Positions 1 to 10,000 of a DNA stretch of 32,166 nt are shown piece by piece; positions within the stretch are counted from its first letter, which is position 1, and each line of letters begins with the position of its first letter. The stretch is from Bartonella gabonensis (GTDB lineage Bacteria > Pseudomonadota > Alphaproteobacteria > Rhizobiales > Rhizobiaceae). The stretch covers positions 24,027 to 56,192 of the forward strand of contig NZ_CAHOYM010000001.1 of the NCBI RefSeq assembly GCF_903679515.1, written 5' to 3'. The notes beneath the pieces were generated by a model. That model saw nothing but the letters and a program-made list of their open reading frames with translations. It was not told the DNA's origin and made no database searches. Both the position numbers and the translations under genes were made by a program.

Positions 1-285
1 AAAAAGCTGTTTTGCTCTTTCAATGGCTAAATCTTCAACGACATCGACAAATTGACACCCGCCATAGTAGCGCTTTCTTGGATAACCTTCTGCATATTTA
101 TTGGTTAAAACAGAACCCTGTGCTTCAAGAACCGCTCTTGAAACGATATTCTCTGAAGCAATCAACTCAATCTCATGTTGTTGACGCTCAAATTCCCCTC
201 TAATGGCATTAAAAATTGCACTATCAACTGTCTGTAAATTATCATTAAAAAAGCGCTTTTGGGCATCATTTTTTTGCTGAGTCAT
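1..285 (-). CDS. glyA: Serine hydroxymethyltransferase, N-terminal part (cut by window edge)
   Basis: Serine hydroxymethyltransferase is a cytosolic PLP enzyme that converts serine and tetrahydrofolate to glycine and 5,10-methylene-THF. The minus strand reads open from an ATG at 285 to the window edge, giving 95 codons. The translation carries the hallmark N-terminal SHMT stretches: [20 protein letters not shown], then a [13 protein letters not shown] segment and [18 protein letters not shown]. The lysine that binds PLP and the C-terminal domain lie outside the window. A plus-strand reading frame over 12-203 is only a shadow of this gene. It points away from argC, so the two genes are divergent. 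The family call is very secure. Confidence 0.95.
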   Translation of the reverse strand, partial: MTQQKNDAQKRFFNDNLQTVDSAIFNAIRGEFERQQHEIELIASENIVSRAVLEAQGSVLTNKYAEGYPRKRYYGGCQFVDVVEDLAIERAKQLF

Positions 286-626
286 AAAACACGTTCCTAA
301 CATTAAAAAATAAAGTCACTAAACGATAACACAGCCAACCAAGCAAACCAAACATTTTAAACCACTTACACTCAAAAATACTGATACAAATATCTACCTC
401 ATTCCTCATCATAGAAACAGCAAAAAACTTTCCTCATAAAAAGTGTAAAAAATGAAGTTAAATTTCTGCTTTTACGTTCTTATAGATATCTTTTACAAAA
501 AAATATCTATAACCTAAAGGAATTCAATAAGTTAATGATTATTATTTAAGTTGGTAATGATTTTAAATAATTTATAATGAGAAAAGCTGGATATCGTAGA
601 AAAAATTAATACAAGGCAAGTTAAAA
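286..626. other. Divergent glyA/argC intergenic region
   Basis: This AT-rich gap of about 340 bases must hold the promoters of both glyA (leftward) and argC (rightward). I see no coding potential. It contains one long perfect inverted repeat (480-512) and, near 534-575, two imperfect copies of a TAATGATT-containing AT-rich word. I could not assign convincing -35/-10 boxes. Confidence 0.6.
480..512. repeat. 10-bp perfect inverted repeat upstream of argC
   Basis: The arms are TTATAGATAT (480-489) and ATATCTATAA (503-512), separated by 13 bases. It lies about 115 bases before the argC start and about 195 bases from the glyA start. It could be an operator or an RNA hairpin. No U-run follows on the plus strand, so a terminator is less likely. 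Its function is unknown. Confidence 0.5.
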
Positions 627-1559
627 ATGGTAACCAAAGTTTTCATTGATGGCGAATACGGCACAACCGGACTACAAATACAAAAACGCTTAGAAAAACG
701 TACAGATTTAAAACTACTCTCTCTCATCCATGAGGATCGCCATAATGTTCATTTGCGGCAAGACTATCTTAATCAAACGGATATTGCTATTTTATGTCTT
801 CCAGATGATGCAGCACGTAAAACCGTTCATTGGCTTAAAAAAAATAAAAACATTAGGGTTATTGATAGCTCAACAGCTCACCGTGTTGCCCCAAACTGGG
901 TCTATGGTTTTCCTGAAATGACGGCAGGCCAAAAAAAACGCATTCAAGCAGCCCATTACGTATCTAATCCTGGATGTTATCCCACCGGAGCCATTAGCTT
1001 GATTCGCCCACTTCGCGAAGCAGGATTACTAAACGCCGATTATCCCATCTCGATTCATGCAATCTCCGGCTATACCGGTGGTGGAAAGCAATTGATTACA
1101 AAAATGGAAAATCAATCTCAAGAAAATATTCAAAAAAATTATTTTATCTATGGGCTCAATCTTGAACACAAACATGTGCCAGAAATTAAACTCTATGGAC
1201 AAATCAACCACACGCCACTTTTTATACCCAGTGTTGGTCGTTTTCCTCAGGGAATGATTGTGAATCTTCCACTTCACCGCCATTTATTCACAAAATCAGC
1301 AAACTGTTCTGATCTGCGCGAAATTCTTGCAAACCATTATGATGGACAAAACATCATTTCAGTTGCTTCACAAGATGAAACAGCTTCTCTTCAAAGACTG
1401 AATCCAGAATGTTTTGCTTATAAAGATTGTATGAAACTGTTTGTATTTGGAAATGATCGCGAAGGAATCTTTAATCTCTGTGCTCTATTCGATAATTTAG
1501 GAAAAGGCGCATCAGCCGCCGCTGTCCAAAACCTCAATTTAATGCTCTCAAGCAATTAA
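627..1559 (+). CDS. argC: N-acetyl-gamma-glutamyl-phosphate reductase
   Basis: ArgC catalyses the NADPH-dependent reduction of N-acetyl-glutamyl phosphate to the semialdehyde, the third step from glutamate to ornithine/arginine. The 310-residue product is typical of the shorter type-2 family. An N-terminal nucleotide-binding motif (DGEYGTTGLQI, about residues 8-18) is followed by SSTAHR (about 81-86). The catalytic cysteine motif SNPGCYPTGA places Cys117 as the nucleophile. The start ATG at 627 has only a weak AAGGC-like ribosome site. The gene converges with ctaA, 22 bases away. No other arginine gene is in the window, so pathway completeness cannot be judged. Confidence 0.94.
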   Translation: MVTKVFIDGEYGTTGLQIQKRLEKRTDLKLLSLIHEDRHNVHLRQDYLNQTDIAILCLPDDAARKTVHWLKKNKNIRVIDSSTAHRVAPNWVYGFPEMTAGQKKRIQAAHYVSNPGCYPTGAISLIRPLREAGLLNADYPISIHAISGYTGGGKQLITKMENQSQENIQKNYFIYGLNLEHKHVPEIKLYGQINHTPLFIPSVGRFPQGMIVNLPLHRHLFTKSANCSDLREILANHYDGQNIISVASQDETASLQRLNPECFAYKDCMKLFVFGNDREGIFNLCALFDNLGKGASAAAVQNLNLMLSSN

Positions 1560-1581
1560 ACGCCATCTGGATAAAAGCTTT

Positions 1582-2658
1582 TTATTCAATAACGCGATAT
1601 GCGCCTTTTGTTGCTCGCCAGTGTGCAACCGCAAAACACAACACGACTAATGCCATACCTTGATGAATGAGTCCTAAACTTATTGGAACCTCATGTAACA
1701 GCGTCAAGATACCTAAAAGTGCTTGGATCATGATCATAACGCAGATAAAAAATGCCCGACGAGAGTGGGTTGAATGCGGAACATTTTTTTGTACATAGAA
1801 AGCATGAAAAGCCGAGACAATAAATAAAAAATAAGCAAAAAACCGATGAATAAATTGAACCGTTAAGGGATTTTCGAATAAATTGAGCCAAAAAGGACGA
1901 TGCTGAAATAATCCATCAGGAATAACCTGACCATCCATAAGGGGCCATGTATTATAGACTTTTCCAGCATGAAGCCCTGCAACTAAAGCACCCAAATAAA
2001 CCTCTATTAAGACGAAAATAACGAGCCAAGCAGCAAAATATTGCACCTTTTGATTGGCTGGTTTTTCTGAATATTCTGAAAGACATCGAGATAAATAAGT
2101 AACAAAAATAATAACCAAACATGCCGTTATAAGATGAAAAGCCAAACGATATTGGCTCACACTTGTCAGATTACTTTGCCCAATCCCTGAAGCGACCATC
2201 CACCATCCAATAAAGCCTTGAAAAGCGATAAGGATAGGCACAACAATAAGCGGGAGTAAAATATTTTTTTCAATACGCCTCGTCGCCCAAAACCAAATTA
2301 ACCCTAATAAAGCGACAAGACCAACAAGACGCCCAAGAACACGGTGTGCCCATTCCCACCAAAAAATGACCTTAAAAGCACTTAAAGTCATATCAGGATT
2401 AAGCAGCTTATACTGTGCTATCTGTTGATATTTTAAAAATTCCTCTTGCCATTGATCAACACCGATTGGTGGAATAACGCCATGTACTGGCTTCCATTCG
2501 GTTATCGATAATCCTGATCCCGTTAAACGGGTCGCACCCCCTACCAAAACAATTGCCAAGCAAAGCAATAAAATAGAATAAAGCCACACCTGAATTTGCT
2601 TTCGATTTCTCTTTTGCACAGGTGTTAAAAGATTATCGTTTAATCTCTTTACTGCCAT
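1582..2658 (-). CDS. ctaA: Heme A synthase (Cox15/CtaA, alphaproteobacterial type)
   Basis: This integral membrane enzyme oxidises the C8 methyl of heme O to the formyl group of heme A for aa3-type cytochrome oxidase. The product has about eight hydrophobic helices, the GGATRLTGSGLSITEWKP signature after helix 1, and four helix-borne histidines expected to be heme ligands: EWAHR, AFHL, FIHR and LIHQ (residues 114, 184, 280 and 341 counted from the upstream TTG). The start is uncertain. The frame is open to a TTG at 2685; a GTG at 2673 has a good GGAGAG six bases upstream; the ATG at 2658 gives the usual family length and is used here. The gene stands alone on its strand between argC and the polysaccharide-type gene. 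Confidence 0.93.
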   Translation of the reverse strand: MAVKRLNDNLLTPVQKRNRKQIQVWLYSILLLCLAIVLVGGATRLTGSGLSITEWKPVHGVIPPIGVDQWQEEFLKYQQIAQYKLLNPDMTLSAFKVIFWWEWAHRVLGRLVGLVALLGLIWFWATRRIEKNILLPLIVVPILIAFQGFIGWWMVASGIGQSNLTSVSQYRLAFHLITACLVIIFVTYLSRCLSEYSEKPANQKVQYFAAWLVIFVLIEVYLGALVAGLHAGKVYNTWPLMDGQVIPDGLFQHRPFWLNLFENPLTVQFIHRFFAYFLFIVSAFHAFYVQKNVPHSTHSRRAFFICVMIMIQALLGILTLLHEVPISLGLIHQGMALVVLCFAVAHWRATKGAYRVIE

Positions 2659-2805
2659 CTCTGATTGCCCCACGCTTCTCTCCAACTACAATTCATTTTA
2701 AAGTTAAAACATTAAATCTTCATATTTTAGTATGTACTATAACTTCAGCAAAAGACAAGCACACCACGATAACACGCCATATATTATATTTCTCTTTTAC
2801 GAAGT

Positions 2806-4632
2806 TTATAATGCAACAACACGATAAACAGTTTTGGGAAAACGACTAACCATCCGTATCATCCAATCCTGTTTATTAAGAACAGTATGACAAATGTAAT
2901 AGTCCGTTAGTTCTGCAAACTGCTCAAATCCATATTTTGGTTCGCTTGCCATCTCTAAAATGATAAAATCATACTCTTTTTTAAATTCTTGTAAGACTTG
3001 AGAAATATTATCTGAAAAATCTTGTGCAGAAACAGCGCTTGTTAAGCCCTGAGGCAGAATATCAACCCCCGTATCATAATCACGGTAAATAACATCATGC
3101 AACTGGGCATTGCCCGTTAAAATATCACTCAGCCCCCGATGTGGACCAATGACTTTCTCTATTTGTTGACCAGAGATATCGACCAACAAAATTGTTTTGT
3201 TCTCTTTTGTAAGATGAAGTGAAAGTTTTGCTGCTGTCCGTGCTGCCTCTGGTCCAATGATTGAAATAACGGTTGAAGCACGCCATTTCAAAACATCAGA
3301 TAATCCCTCTATCGTAATAAAAGCTTCAAGATTTTTCATTTCTTGAGAAACTAAAATACTCTCATTCTTCTGAAGAGTATTTTCTTTTGATCTCAAATCT
3401 TCTTCTAAGGATTGCTCTTTTTTATTTCTAAAGCATGGATAAAATAACACTATTCCGAGCAAAAGAGTAAGGAAACTCACCAATGCACTCACAAGAATAT
3501 TTTTTCCATAAAGAGCCATAAAAGAAATCGGTGCTAACGTTGTTGGTATAACCACGTGGATCTTTGTATTTTGCAAGAGAAGAGAATCATCACTCAATCC
3601 TCGATATGAACCAATAACTTTTTCTTTCTCTTGAGCAGAGGTGCTCATCGCTTTATTTTGTGCATTGATCTCTGCTTTTATTTTATTTTCAAACGCGTTA
3701 AATATTTCATTCAAAGATTGTGATTGATCTTTTACAAAAAAGCTCACTCTTTTTTTGAGCTGTTTTTCCAACTCCGTTGCAATAATCTCATCTGAATGAA
3801 CTTGATAAACAATCTGTAAAATTTTATCTTTTAATTGATGAGAAACCGCCTCTAATTCTGCAGTCATTGCTTTTATTTGAGGATGTGTCCACCCCAATTG
3901 TGCAGCCATATGTGCTCTTTGTGTTTCTAACAGATCACGTTTAGATTCCAGAGCAACAATTGTTGAATTGCCTGCAATAAACGATAAAGAAAGTAAAGAC
4001 TGCCCATTTTCACGCATCATGTTAATCGTTGAATTTAAACTTGTTAAATGAATACGCTTTAAAGTTGCTTGCGTTAATTGCATCGAAAGATCATGAAGCT
4101 CTGTCTGTCTCACACCATGCTGAATAAAAGAATCAATAGATGCACGAAATCCCTGCACAATATTAATAATTGCAGTATTATCATATTGTCTGTCTTCTAA
4201 TTTCTCATTTAATAAAGACTGTTTTTGTTTTATGATCGCTTGTGAAAATGCGGAAAACCAACTTTCTACCCCCTGTTGAGCGGCTTCAAGTGTTTCAGCT
4301 TGAAAAGTAAGATTAATAAGATCACCATCACGCCATAAATGGATATTTTCTTGTTTTTTTTTCTTATAAGAAGCATTCAAAGAAAAATACGAATCATTTG
4401 AGGATAGAGGCTGTGAAAATAAAAAAGCAATGATATCCTCTTGTTTTTCAATGGGTAATGGTCTTCCAACAGAATCAGATAATGAAAATACTAAAGTTGC
4501 TTGGTAACCACGAGGCTGAATAAAATAGTACAACCAAATCAAAGAGATACACAGCATTTGTAACAGCAAAACAATCACAATGCTTCGCCATACTGTGTGT
4601 ATGAACAGTCTTTTATTGCATTTAAGACTCAT
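2806..4632 (-). CDS. Polysaccharide co-polymerase / BY-kinase-like membrane protein with degraded ATP site
   Basis: The architecture is that of the Wzc/ExoP family, which controls polysaccharide export and chain length. There is an N-terminal cytoplasmic tail, TM1 (about residues 23-43), a long helical periplasmic region (about 45-380), TM2 (about 384-406) and a cytoplasmic P-loop-type domain (about 455-590). Residues are counted from a TTG at 4650; the ATG at 4632 (residue 7) is used as start, though the TTG has the better GAAG spacing. The kinase motifs are altered. The Walker A position reads IIGPEAARTAAK, with Arg-Thr where Lys-Ser/Thr is expected. Walker A' is ILLVDISG. Walker B reads FIILEMAS, with Glu for Asp. 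There is no C-terminal tyrosine cluster. No glycosyltransferase or export gene adjoins it. I infer a kinase-dead structural or regulatory protein; the substrate is unknown. Confidence 0.7.
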   Translation of the reverse strand: MSLKCNKRLFIHTVWRSIVIVLLLQMLCISLIWLYYFIQPRGYQATLVFSLSDSVGRPLPIEKQEDIIAFLFSQPLSSNDSYFSLNASYKKKKQENIHLWRDGDLINLTFQAETLEAAQQGVESWFSAFSQAIIKQKQSLLNEKLEDRQYDNTAIINIVQGFRASIDSFIQHGVRQTELHDLSMQLTQATLKRIHLTSLNSTINMMRENGQSLLSLSFIAGNSTIVALESKRDLLETQRAHMAAQLGWTHPQIKAMTAELEAVSHQLKDKILQIVYQVHSDEIIATELEKQLKKRVSFFVKDQSQSLNEIFNAFENKIKAEINAQNKAMSTSAQEKEKVIGSYRGLSDDSLLLQNTKIHVVIPTTLAPISFMALYGKNILVSALVSFLTLLLGIVLFYPCFRNKKEQSLEEDLRSKENTLQKNESILVSQEMKNLEAFITIEGLSDVLKWRASTVISIIGPEAARTAAKLSLHLTKENKTILLVDISGQQIEKVIGPHRGLSDILTGNAQLHDVIYRDYDTGVDILPQGLTSAVSAQDFSDNISQVLQEFKKEYDFIILEMASEPKYGFEQFAELTDYYICHTVLNKQDWMIRMVSRFPKTVYRVVAL

Positions 4633-4776
4633 CTTTATTTTAACCAGCAAAATATTTCTTCATATTGTTTTATTAAAAGAAAGTAGTAACTATCCTCTTA
4701 ACTTGCTGTCATATTATTTTGAGATAAGAAAAACATAAAATTTGAACAAAAAAGTTCAACAATAGCTTTAAAAAAC

Positions 4777-6120
4777 TTAATTCATATTTTTTTTGATGTT
4801 CTCTAGTTGTTTTTTTGCTTCAGAAGTAAGAACAGCTCTAATAGTAACAGACCCATCATCATGCCCTTCCTGCATTATTTCCGCAGAGTTTTCATAAAAC
4901 CAATCAATAAGCGACATTTCATGAGGTTTTAAAAGATATTCAATGCTTTGCACCTCTCCAAAAATGCGCTTTTCAATGGCTCTTAATAATTGATCGAGTC
5001 CATCCCCCTGAAGGGCTGATACTGTAAAAGCAGGATTTAACCGTGTTTTCGCACTCGTTTGTAAAACATTCAATGCCTGCTCATCTAACATATCAATCTT
5101 ATTCCAAACTTCTATGATATGTTCTGTATCATCAATATTGATATCAAGACTTGAAAGCACTTCTAAGACATCTTGGGCATGGGAACGATGATCAAGATCT
5201 AACATATCTCTTACATGAAGAATGAGATCCGCCTCAACCACCTCTTCAAGGGTTGCTCTAAAAGCTGCAATCAAATTTGTTGGCAAATTAGAGATAAAAC
5301 CTACAGTATCAGACAAAAGAATTGTTTTTCCATGAGGAAGAACAACTTTGCGCAAAGTGGGATCAAGCGTTGCAAATAACATATTTTTTGCGACAACATT
5401 AGCACCACTTAAACGGTTAAAAAGAGTTGATTTTCCTGTATTCGTGTATCCTACCAAAGCAACAACAGGATAAGATGTTTTTTTTCTTTGTGCTCTATGA
5501 AGTGCACGTGTTTTAATAACCATTGCCAATTCACGGCGAATACGAATAATTTTCTCTTGCAAAAGACGCCTGTCTGCTTCAATTTGTGTTTCACCAGGTC
5601 CACCTAGAAAGCCACGCCCTCCCCGTTGCCTTTCCAAGTGCGTCCAACTTCGCACAAGCCGCCCTTTTTGATAGGACAAATGCGCCAATTCTACTTGCAA
5701 AACCCCTTCTTTTGTTCGTGCACGATCGCCAAAAATTTCAAGAATCAAAGCCGTTCTATCGATAACTTTACAATTCCATAATCTTTCTAAATTACGCTGC
5801 TGTACTGGCGTTAAAAAGTGATCTACAATCGCCAGCTCAATGGAATATTCATTGATATAATCGGCAAGCGTATCTGCTTTACCTTTTCCAAAGAGTGTCG
5901 CGGGACGGGGTGTTGCGATATTGATTGTTTCATAATTAACAACTTCTAACCTTATAGCACGCGCTAACCCTAATGCCTCTTGAACGCGGGAAGATATAGA
6001 ACAATCTCTCAAAGAGTTTTCACTTCTATTCTCTTGAAAAATTGGTATCAAAACAAGTGCGCGCACTTGTTTTATAGTTTGTGAAAATACCCCTCCTAAT
6101 CTCTCATTTTCATCTATCAT
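4777..6120 (-). CDS. hflX: Ribosome-associated GTPase HflX
   Basis: HflX binds the 50S subunit and helps rescue or split stalled and heat-damaged ribosomes. The 447-residue product has the N-terminal HflX domain, the diagnostic glycine-rich linker GGRGFLGGPGETQIE (about 167-181), then the GTPase domain: G1 GYTNTGKS (224-231), G3 DTVGF (271-275) and G4 NKID (340-343). The ATG at 6120 is 53 bases after the hfq stop codon, so hfq-hflX is very probably one transcript, as in many proteobacteria. The frame is complete with all GTP-binding motifs intact. Confidence 0.96.
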   Translation of the reverse strand: MIDENERLGGVFSQTIKQVRALVLIPIFQENRSENSLRDCSISSRVQEALGLARAIRLEVVNYETINIATPRPATLFGKGKADTLADYINEYSIELAIVDHFLTPVQQRNLERLWNCKVIDRTALILEIFGDRARTKEGVLQVELAHLSYQKGRLVRSWTHLERQRGGRGFLGGPGETQIEADRRLLQEKIIRIRRELAMVIKTRALHRAQRKKTSYPVVALVGYTNTGKSTLFNRLSGANVVAKNMLFATLDPTLRKVVLPHGKTILLSDTVGFISNLPTNLIAAFRATLEEVVEADLILHVRDMLDLDHRSHAQDVLEVLSSLDINIDDTEHIIEVWNKIDMLDEQALNVLQTSAKTRLNPAFTVSALQGDGLDQLLRAIEKRIFGEVQSIEYLLKPHEMSLIDWFYENSAEIMQEGHDDGSVTIRAVLTSEAKKQLENIKKNMN

Positions 6121-6173
6121 AGGAATCTAAGTACTTTAAAAATGGGACAAGAGGTTTATCTTAAAATGATGGT

Positions 6174-6413
6174 TTACTCAGGACTTTCTCCTTCAAACAT
6201 CTGTACAGGCTGTCCAGGCATAATCGTAGAAATAGCATGCTTATAAACCAATTGCGCGTGTCCATCTCGGCGCAAAAGGACACAAAAATTATCAAATGAA
6301 GTTACAATACCCGTGAGTTTAACGCCATTAACAAGAAAAATTGTAAGGGAAATTTTTTGCTTGCGCACCGTATTTAAAAACACATCTTGCAGGTGTTGTG
6401 ATCGCTCTGCCAT
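6174..6413 (-). CDS. hfq: RNA chaperone Hfq
   Basis: Hfq is a hexameric Sm-like RNA chaperone that pairs small RNAs with mRNAs. The 79-residue product has the typical N-terminus (QHLQDVFLN), Sm1 ([20 protein letters not shown]) and Sm2 with the YKHAIST segment (Tyr57-Lys58-His59), which contributes to uridine binding. The acidic C-terminal tail is short, as usual in alphaproteobacteria. It is the first gene of an hfq-hflX unit. The promoter should lie to its right, in the 6414-7084 gap. Confidence 0.97.
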   Translation of the reverse strand: MAERSQHLQDVFLNTVRKQKISLTIFLVNGVKLTGIVTSFDNFCVLLRRDGHAQLVYKHAISTIMPGQPVQMFEGESPE

Positions 6414-7084
6414 TGTTCTTACACCTTCATCTCGTTTGCATAAAATATTTGTGCATGCATATCGACTGAAAAATATTCAATTGTCAACGTAGAAGCTTCA
6501 AATTTTAGCAACAAACAACTGAAATTAGAGAAAAAACGGCTCTTTAAGGCAATAATAAAGTACAGCTTATGAAAAGCTATCATTAAATTCAAAATTTTTC
6601 CATGTTTACTTTTTTATGAACTTATCATTAAAGGACAGATTTTTATGAATCCTAAGCTATTATCGATAATATATGAGATGATAAATCATCTTCGTTTAGA
6701 ATCAATAAAAATAAGCGGACAACAACAACATTGATTATCGATCATTGATATTCAAAAACGCATTTACACCACACTGTTTTTTTAACATGAAGATATTAAG
6801 TGCCATTAAATTGTCCTTTCAAAAAAATAGGTTAATAAAGCTTTTTATAATCACAAGTTGTAAACAACATTTTTGTTTTTGTTAGAATCAAATAATAAAT
6901 TGTTTTTATTATATTTTATACCTTTTTAAACAGAGTATAAGATACCGCGTTAACTTTATTTTGATAAGTTTTCACATTTTTTGCTCTCAGCATATTCCTT
7001 TCTAAATAATTAACAGCTAGTATGCAGAAATTATGTGGAATAGGACGTATCCCTTTTTCCCGTCTGTAAGAGTACGAGGCAAGT
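6414..7084. other. Divergent intergenic region between hfq and the giant coiled-coil gene
   Basis: This AT-rich gap of about 670 bases has no supported gene; a minus-strand frame at 6916-7194 is poor and overlaps the next gene. It must contain the hfq promoter and that of the 4.6-kb gene. It holds two palindromes (6659-6691). A TTAA-N7-TTGA sequence at 6950-6964 is one base off the CtrA consensus TTAA-N7-TTAA; this alone is weak evidence. Confidence 0.5.
6659..6691. repeat. Two adjacent palindromes upstream of hfq
   Basis: ATTATCGATAAT (6659-6670) is a perfect 12-bp palindrome. Five bases later, AGATGAT and ATCATCT (6676-6682 and 6685-6691) form a 7-bp inverted repeat around AA. A related GATTATCGATCATTG word follows at about 6732. 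They lie about 250 bases upstream of hfq. They may be protein-binding sites; function unknown. Confidence 0.45.
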
Positions 7085-10000
7085 ATGGCACGCAGAACCA
7101 AATTGCAAACATTTGAAGTTGAAGTTGAAGAAGCCCTCACAAAAGCAATGAACTTTGATTTTGATGACACAGCATTTGAAACGATATCATCCAATAATTC
7201 TGAAAATATTGTTAATGTCGATGATTTGATTCAAAAAATTGCAATGGCAGAAGAGGAATTTTTTGCTGAAAACGGTCCTTCAACTTTTGTCTCTAATATT
7301 CATGATGATGCTGTTATTGACAAATCCGTTGTTGGACAGCTTTTTGCTCCAAAACCTTCAACTGATATTTCAGGAGGGACAGTTCACAACACATTGTTGT
7401 CGACAAAACTTCTTCCTGCAAATGATGATATAACAACCCCTGTAAATTTTGGACTCTTAAAGCAACGTTCTTCCTCTCGAATCTATTGGTATACAACAGC
7501 GCTTAGTGCTTTATGGGCAACAGGGGGGGCTTTTATTGCGCATAAGCTCGCCCCTGCCGGACTAAGCTCATTGTCCAATATCAGCACTTTTGTGACATCC
7601 CCAACAGGACTGGCTGTAGCGACCGGAACAGCAATTCCTATCCTTATATCTTGGGGCGTTACTCAATTAACAAAACGTTCGAACGAATTGCATAATATTG
7701 CTCTTCTTATGACAAATGCTGCACAACGCCTTAGTGAGCCACAACATTTATCTGAAAAACAAGCTATTGCTATAGGGCAAACCATTCGTGAAGAAGTAGC
7801 GGCAATGAACGAAGGTATTGAACGTACCCTTGGACGTGCTGTTGAACTTGAAGCAATCATACAAGGTGAAGTTCACAACCTAGAACAAGCTTATGCTGAG
7901 AATGAATCACGCATTCACACACTCATCAAAGAATTGAGTAATGAACGCATCGCCATTTTAAATCACGCCGATCGCGTACAATCAACAATTAAAGGAACCC
8001 AAGAACAACTGAGCAATGAATTTGGCTTGGTGACCTCTAAAATTGTAACCAATGTTGAAAAGCTTGCACAAACCCTTTCTCAAACTTTACAAAAACAAGG
8101 TGAAGACCTTGTTGAAAAACTTTCCTATGCCGGTGATGGTGTAACAAATCAGCTTGTTAAAAAATTTAACGAAACAACAACACAAATTCAGCAGAAGAAC
8201 ACAGAACTTTTCGATGAATTAGGAAAAAACTTTGATGATTTTGCAAAACGATTTGATCATAATGAGAAACAAATAGAAAAAACCTTTCATGAAACAGCAG
8301 CAAAAGCAGAAGTGCATGCTGCTAAAATTGCAACACATATACAAGCAATAACAGATCAAACTTTGCACGCTGTCGATGAAAAGTTTAAAGCCTTAGATAA
8401 AGCTCTTATTGATCGTAATAGTCAATCTCTACAAAATTTTGATGAGAAAATCTTAAAGCTTGACGACCAAGCACATAAACTCTCTTCTCAATTTGATAAC
8501 GTAACCTCGCAAGCAATTGGAGCCTTTGAACAACGTTTAGCAACAGTTGATCTCTCTCTTAAAGAACACAGTAACTCCATTATTGATTCTTTTATAGAAC
8601 GCAGTCAAGCTTTAGAGGATAATGCTGAAAAACTTGGTAACTTTTTAGAAGCTCATGTCTTGAAAATAAATGAAAACCTCCAAGAAAAAACAGCAGACAT
8701 TACTCATGCATTTACAAATGGACGTGAAGCTATTCTGTCTGCAATTGATAAAAGCAAAGAAAATCTGAGAGAAGAAATTCAACATGTCGACAATGCCATT
8801 GTTGATATTATAAAAGAGCGTTCACAAGATTTTAAATTGCAACTTTCTGATCAACGAGCTCTTATGGCAGACATGCTCGATAACGAGAAGAATAAAATCG
8901 CTGATGCATTAAGAAATCAGATCGATGTCTTGGTCCACAATACTTCTCATATTGAAAAAGTTTTGACTGACAATGCTCAAGTCGTTGACAAACAAGCTGA
9001 AAATCATATTGCAAATATCATTCAATGCACTGACAAACTACAAGAAGTCATTGTACAAAGCTGCAATACAACGCAAAATGCTTTAGAAGCACAGGCGAGG
9101 AATATTGATATTCGTGCTGATGCTCTGCGTGACTCTTTAGCCATCAATAGTTTTTCTCTCAATGAAGTTCTTGCTGATCAAGCACGCACACTCGAGCAAC
9201 GCATGGAAACAATCCATAACCTCATCGCAAAAAGTGATATACGTGTCGATGTTGCATTGAAACAACAAATAGATTTAGTTGAGAGCGCAATTATCGCTAA
9301 TAATAAAAACATTACTGAAACGGTTCAAGATCATATCAAAAGCCTTGAAAGCCATGCCGAAATTTTAAAGAACACGCTCTCTCAATCAAGTGGCGTTTTC
9401 TTTGAAAACCTTGAAACGCGTATGGAATCATTCGATACAAATTTAGAAGGTCATGCACACAAAATTTTTGAACGGACAACAACGCTAGAGGAAACATTAT
9501 CTGAAAAACTTAGCCAAGTCTGTGAAGCCATTGATATGCAAACATCTGTTATTGAGGAACGTTCTGACACGTTAAAAACGTCTCTCATGCTTAGTAATGA
9601 GCAAAGTCAGGTAATTCAACAAGCGCTGGAAAACAGTGTTGACAATATGCGTATTAGCTTAGAAGATTCTGTTAATGTAGTCACAGATAATCTTCATAAT
9701 AAGATTATAAAAGCTTCTGATATTCTTTCTTCTACGGGTGAACAAATTCTTTCATCTGTTACGAATGTTACCTCACAAGCTGAAAATATTCTCTCAGAGT
9801 CAGGCAATCGCATTGTATCAAACGTTAAGAAAACAGTTTATGACACCAGTGAACAAGTTCTGTCCGTTCTGTCTGAACAAACAGCGCATACTGTCGAAGC
9901 TTTTGCAACAGCCAGTCATAATGCACAAGCATTATTGAATGAAACAATTCACACATCAACAATAGCAATAGAGCAAGTCCTTAATGAACGTTGTGATGCT

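Noticed and set aside
1573..1582. AAAAGCTTTT palindrome between argC and ctaA as a bidirectional terminator
   Set aside because: The stem is only five base pairs, mostly A-T, with no room for a loop. Too weak to call.
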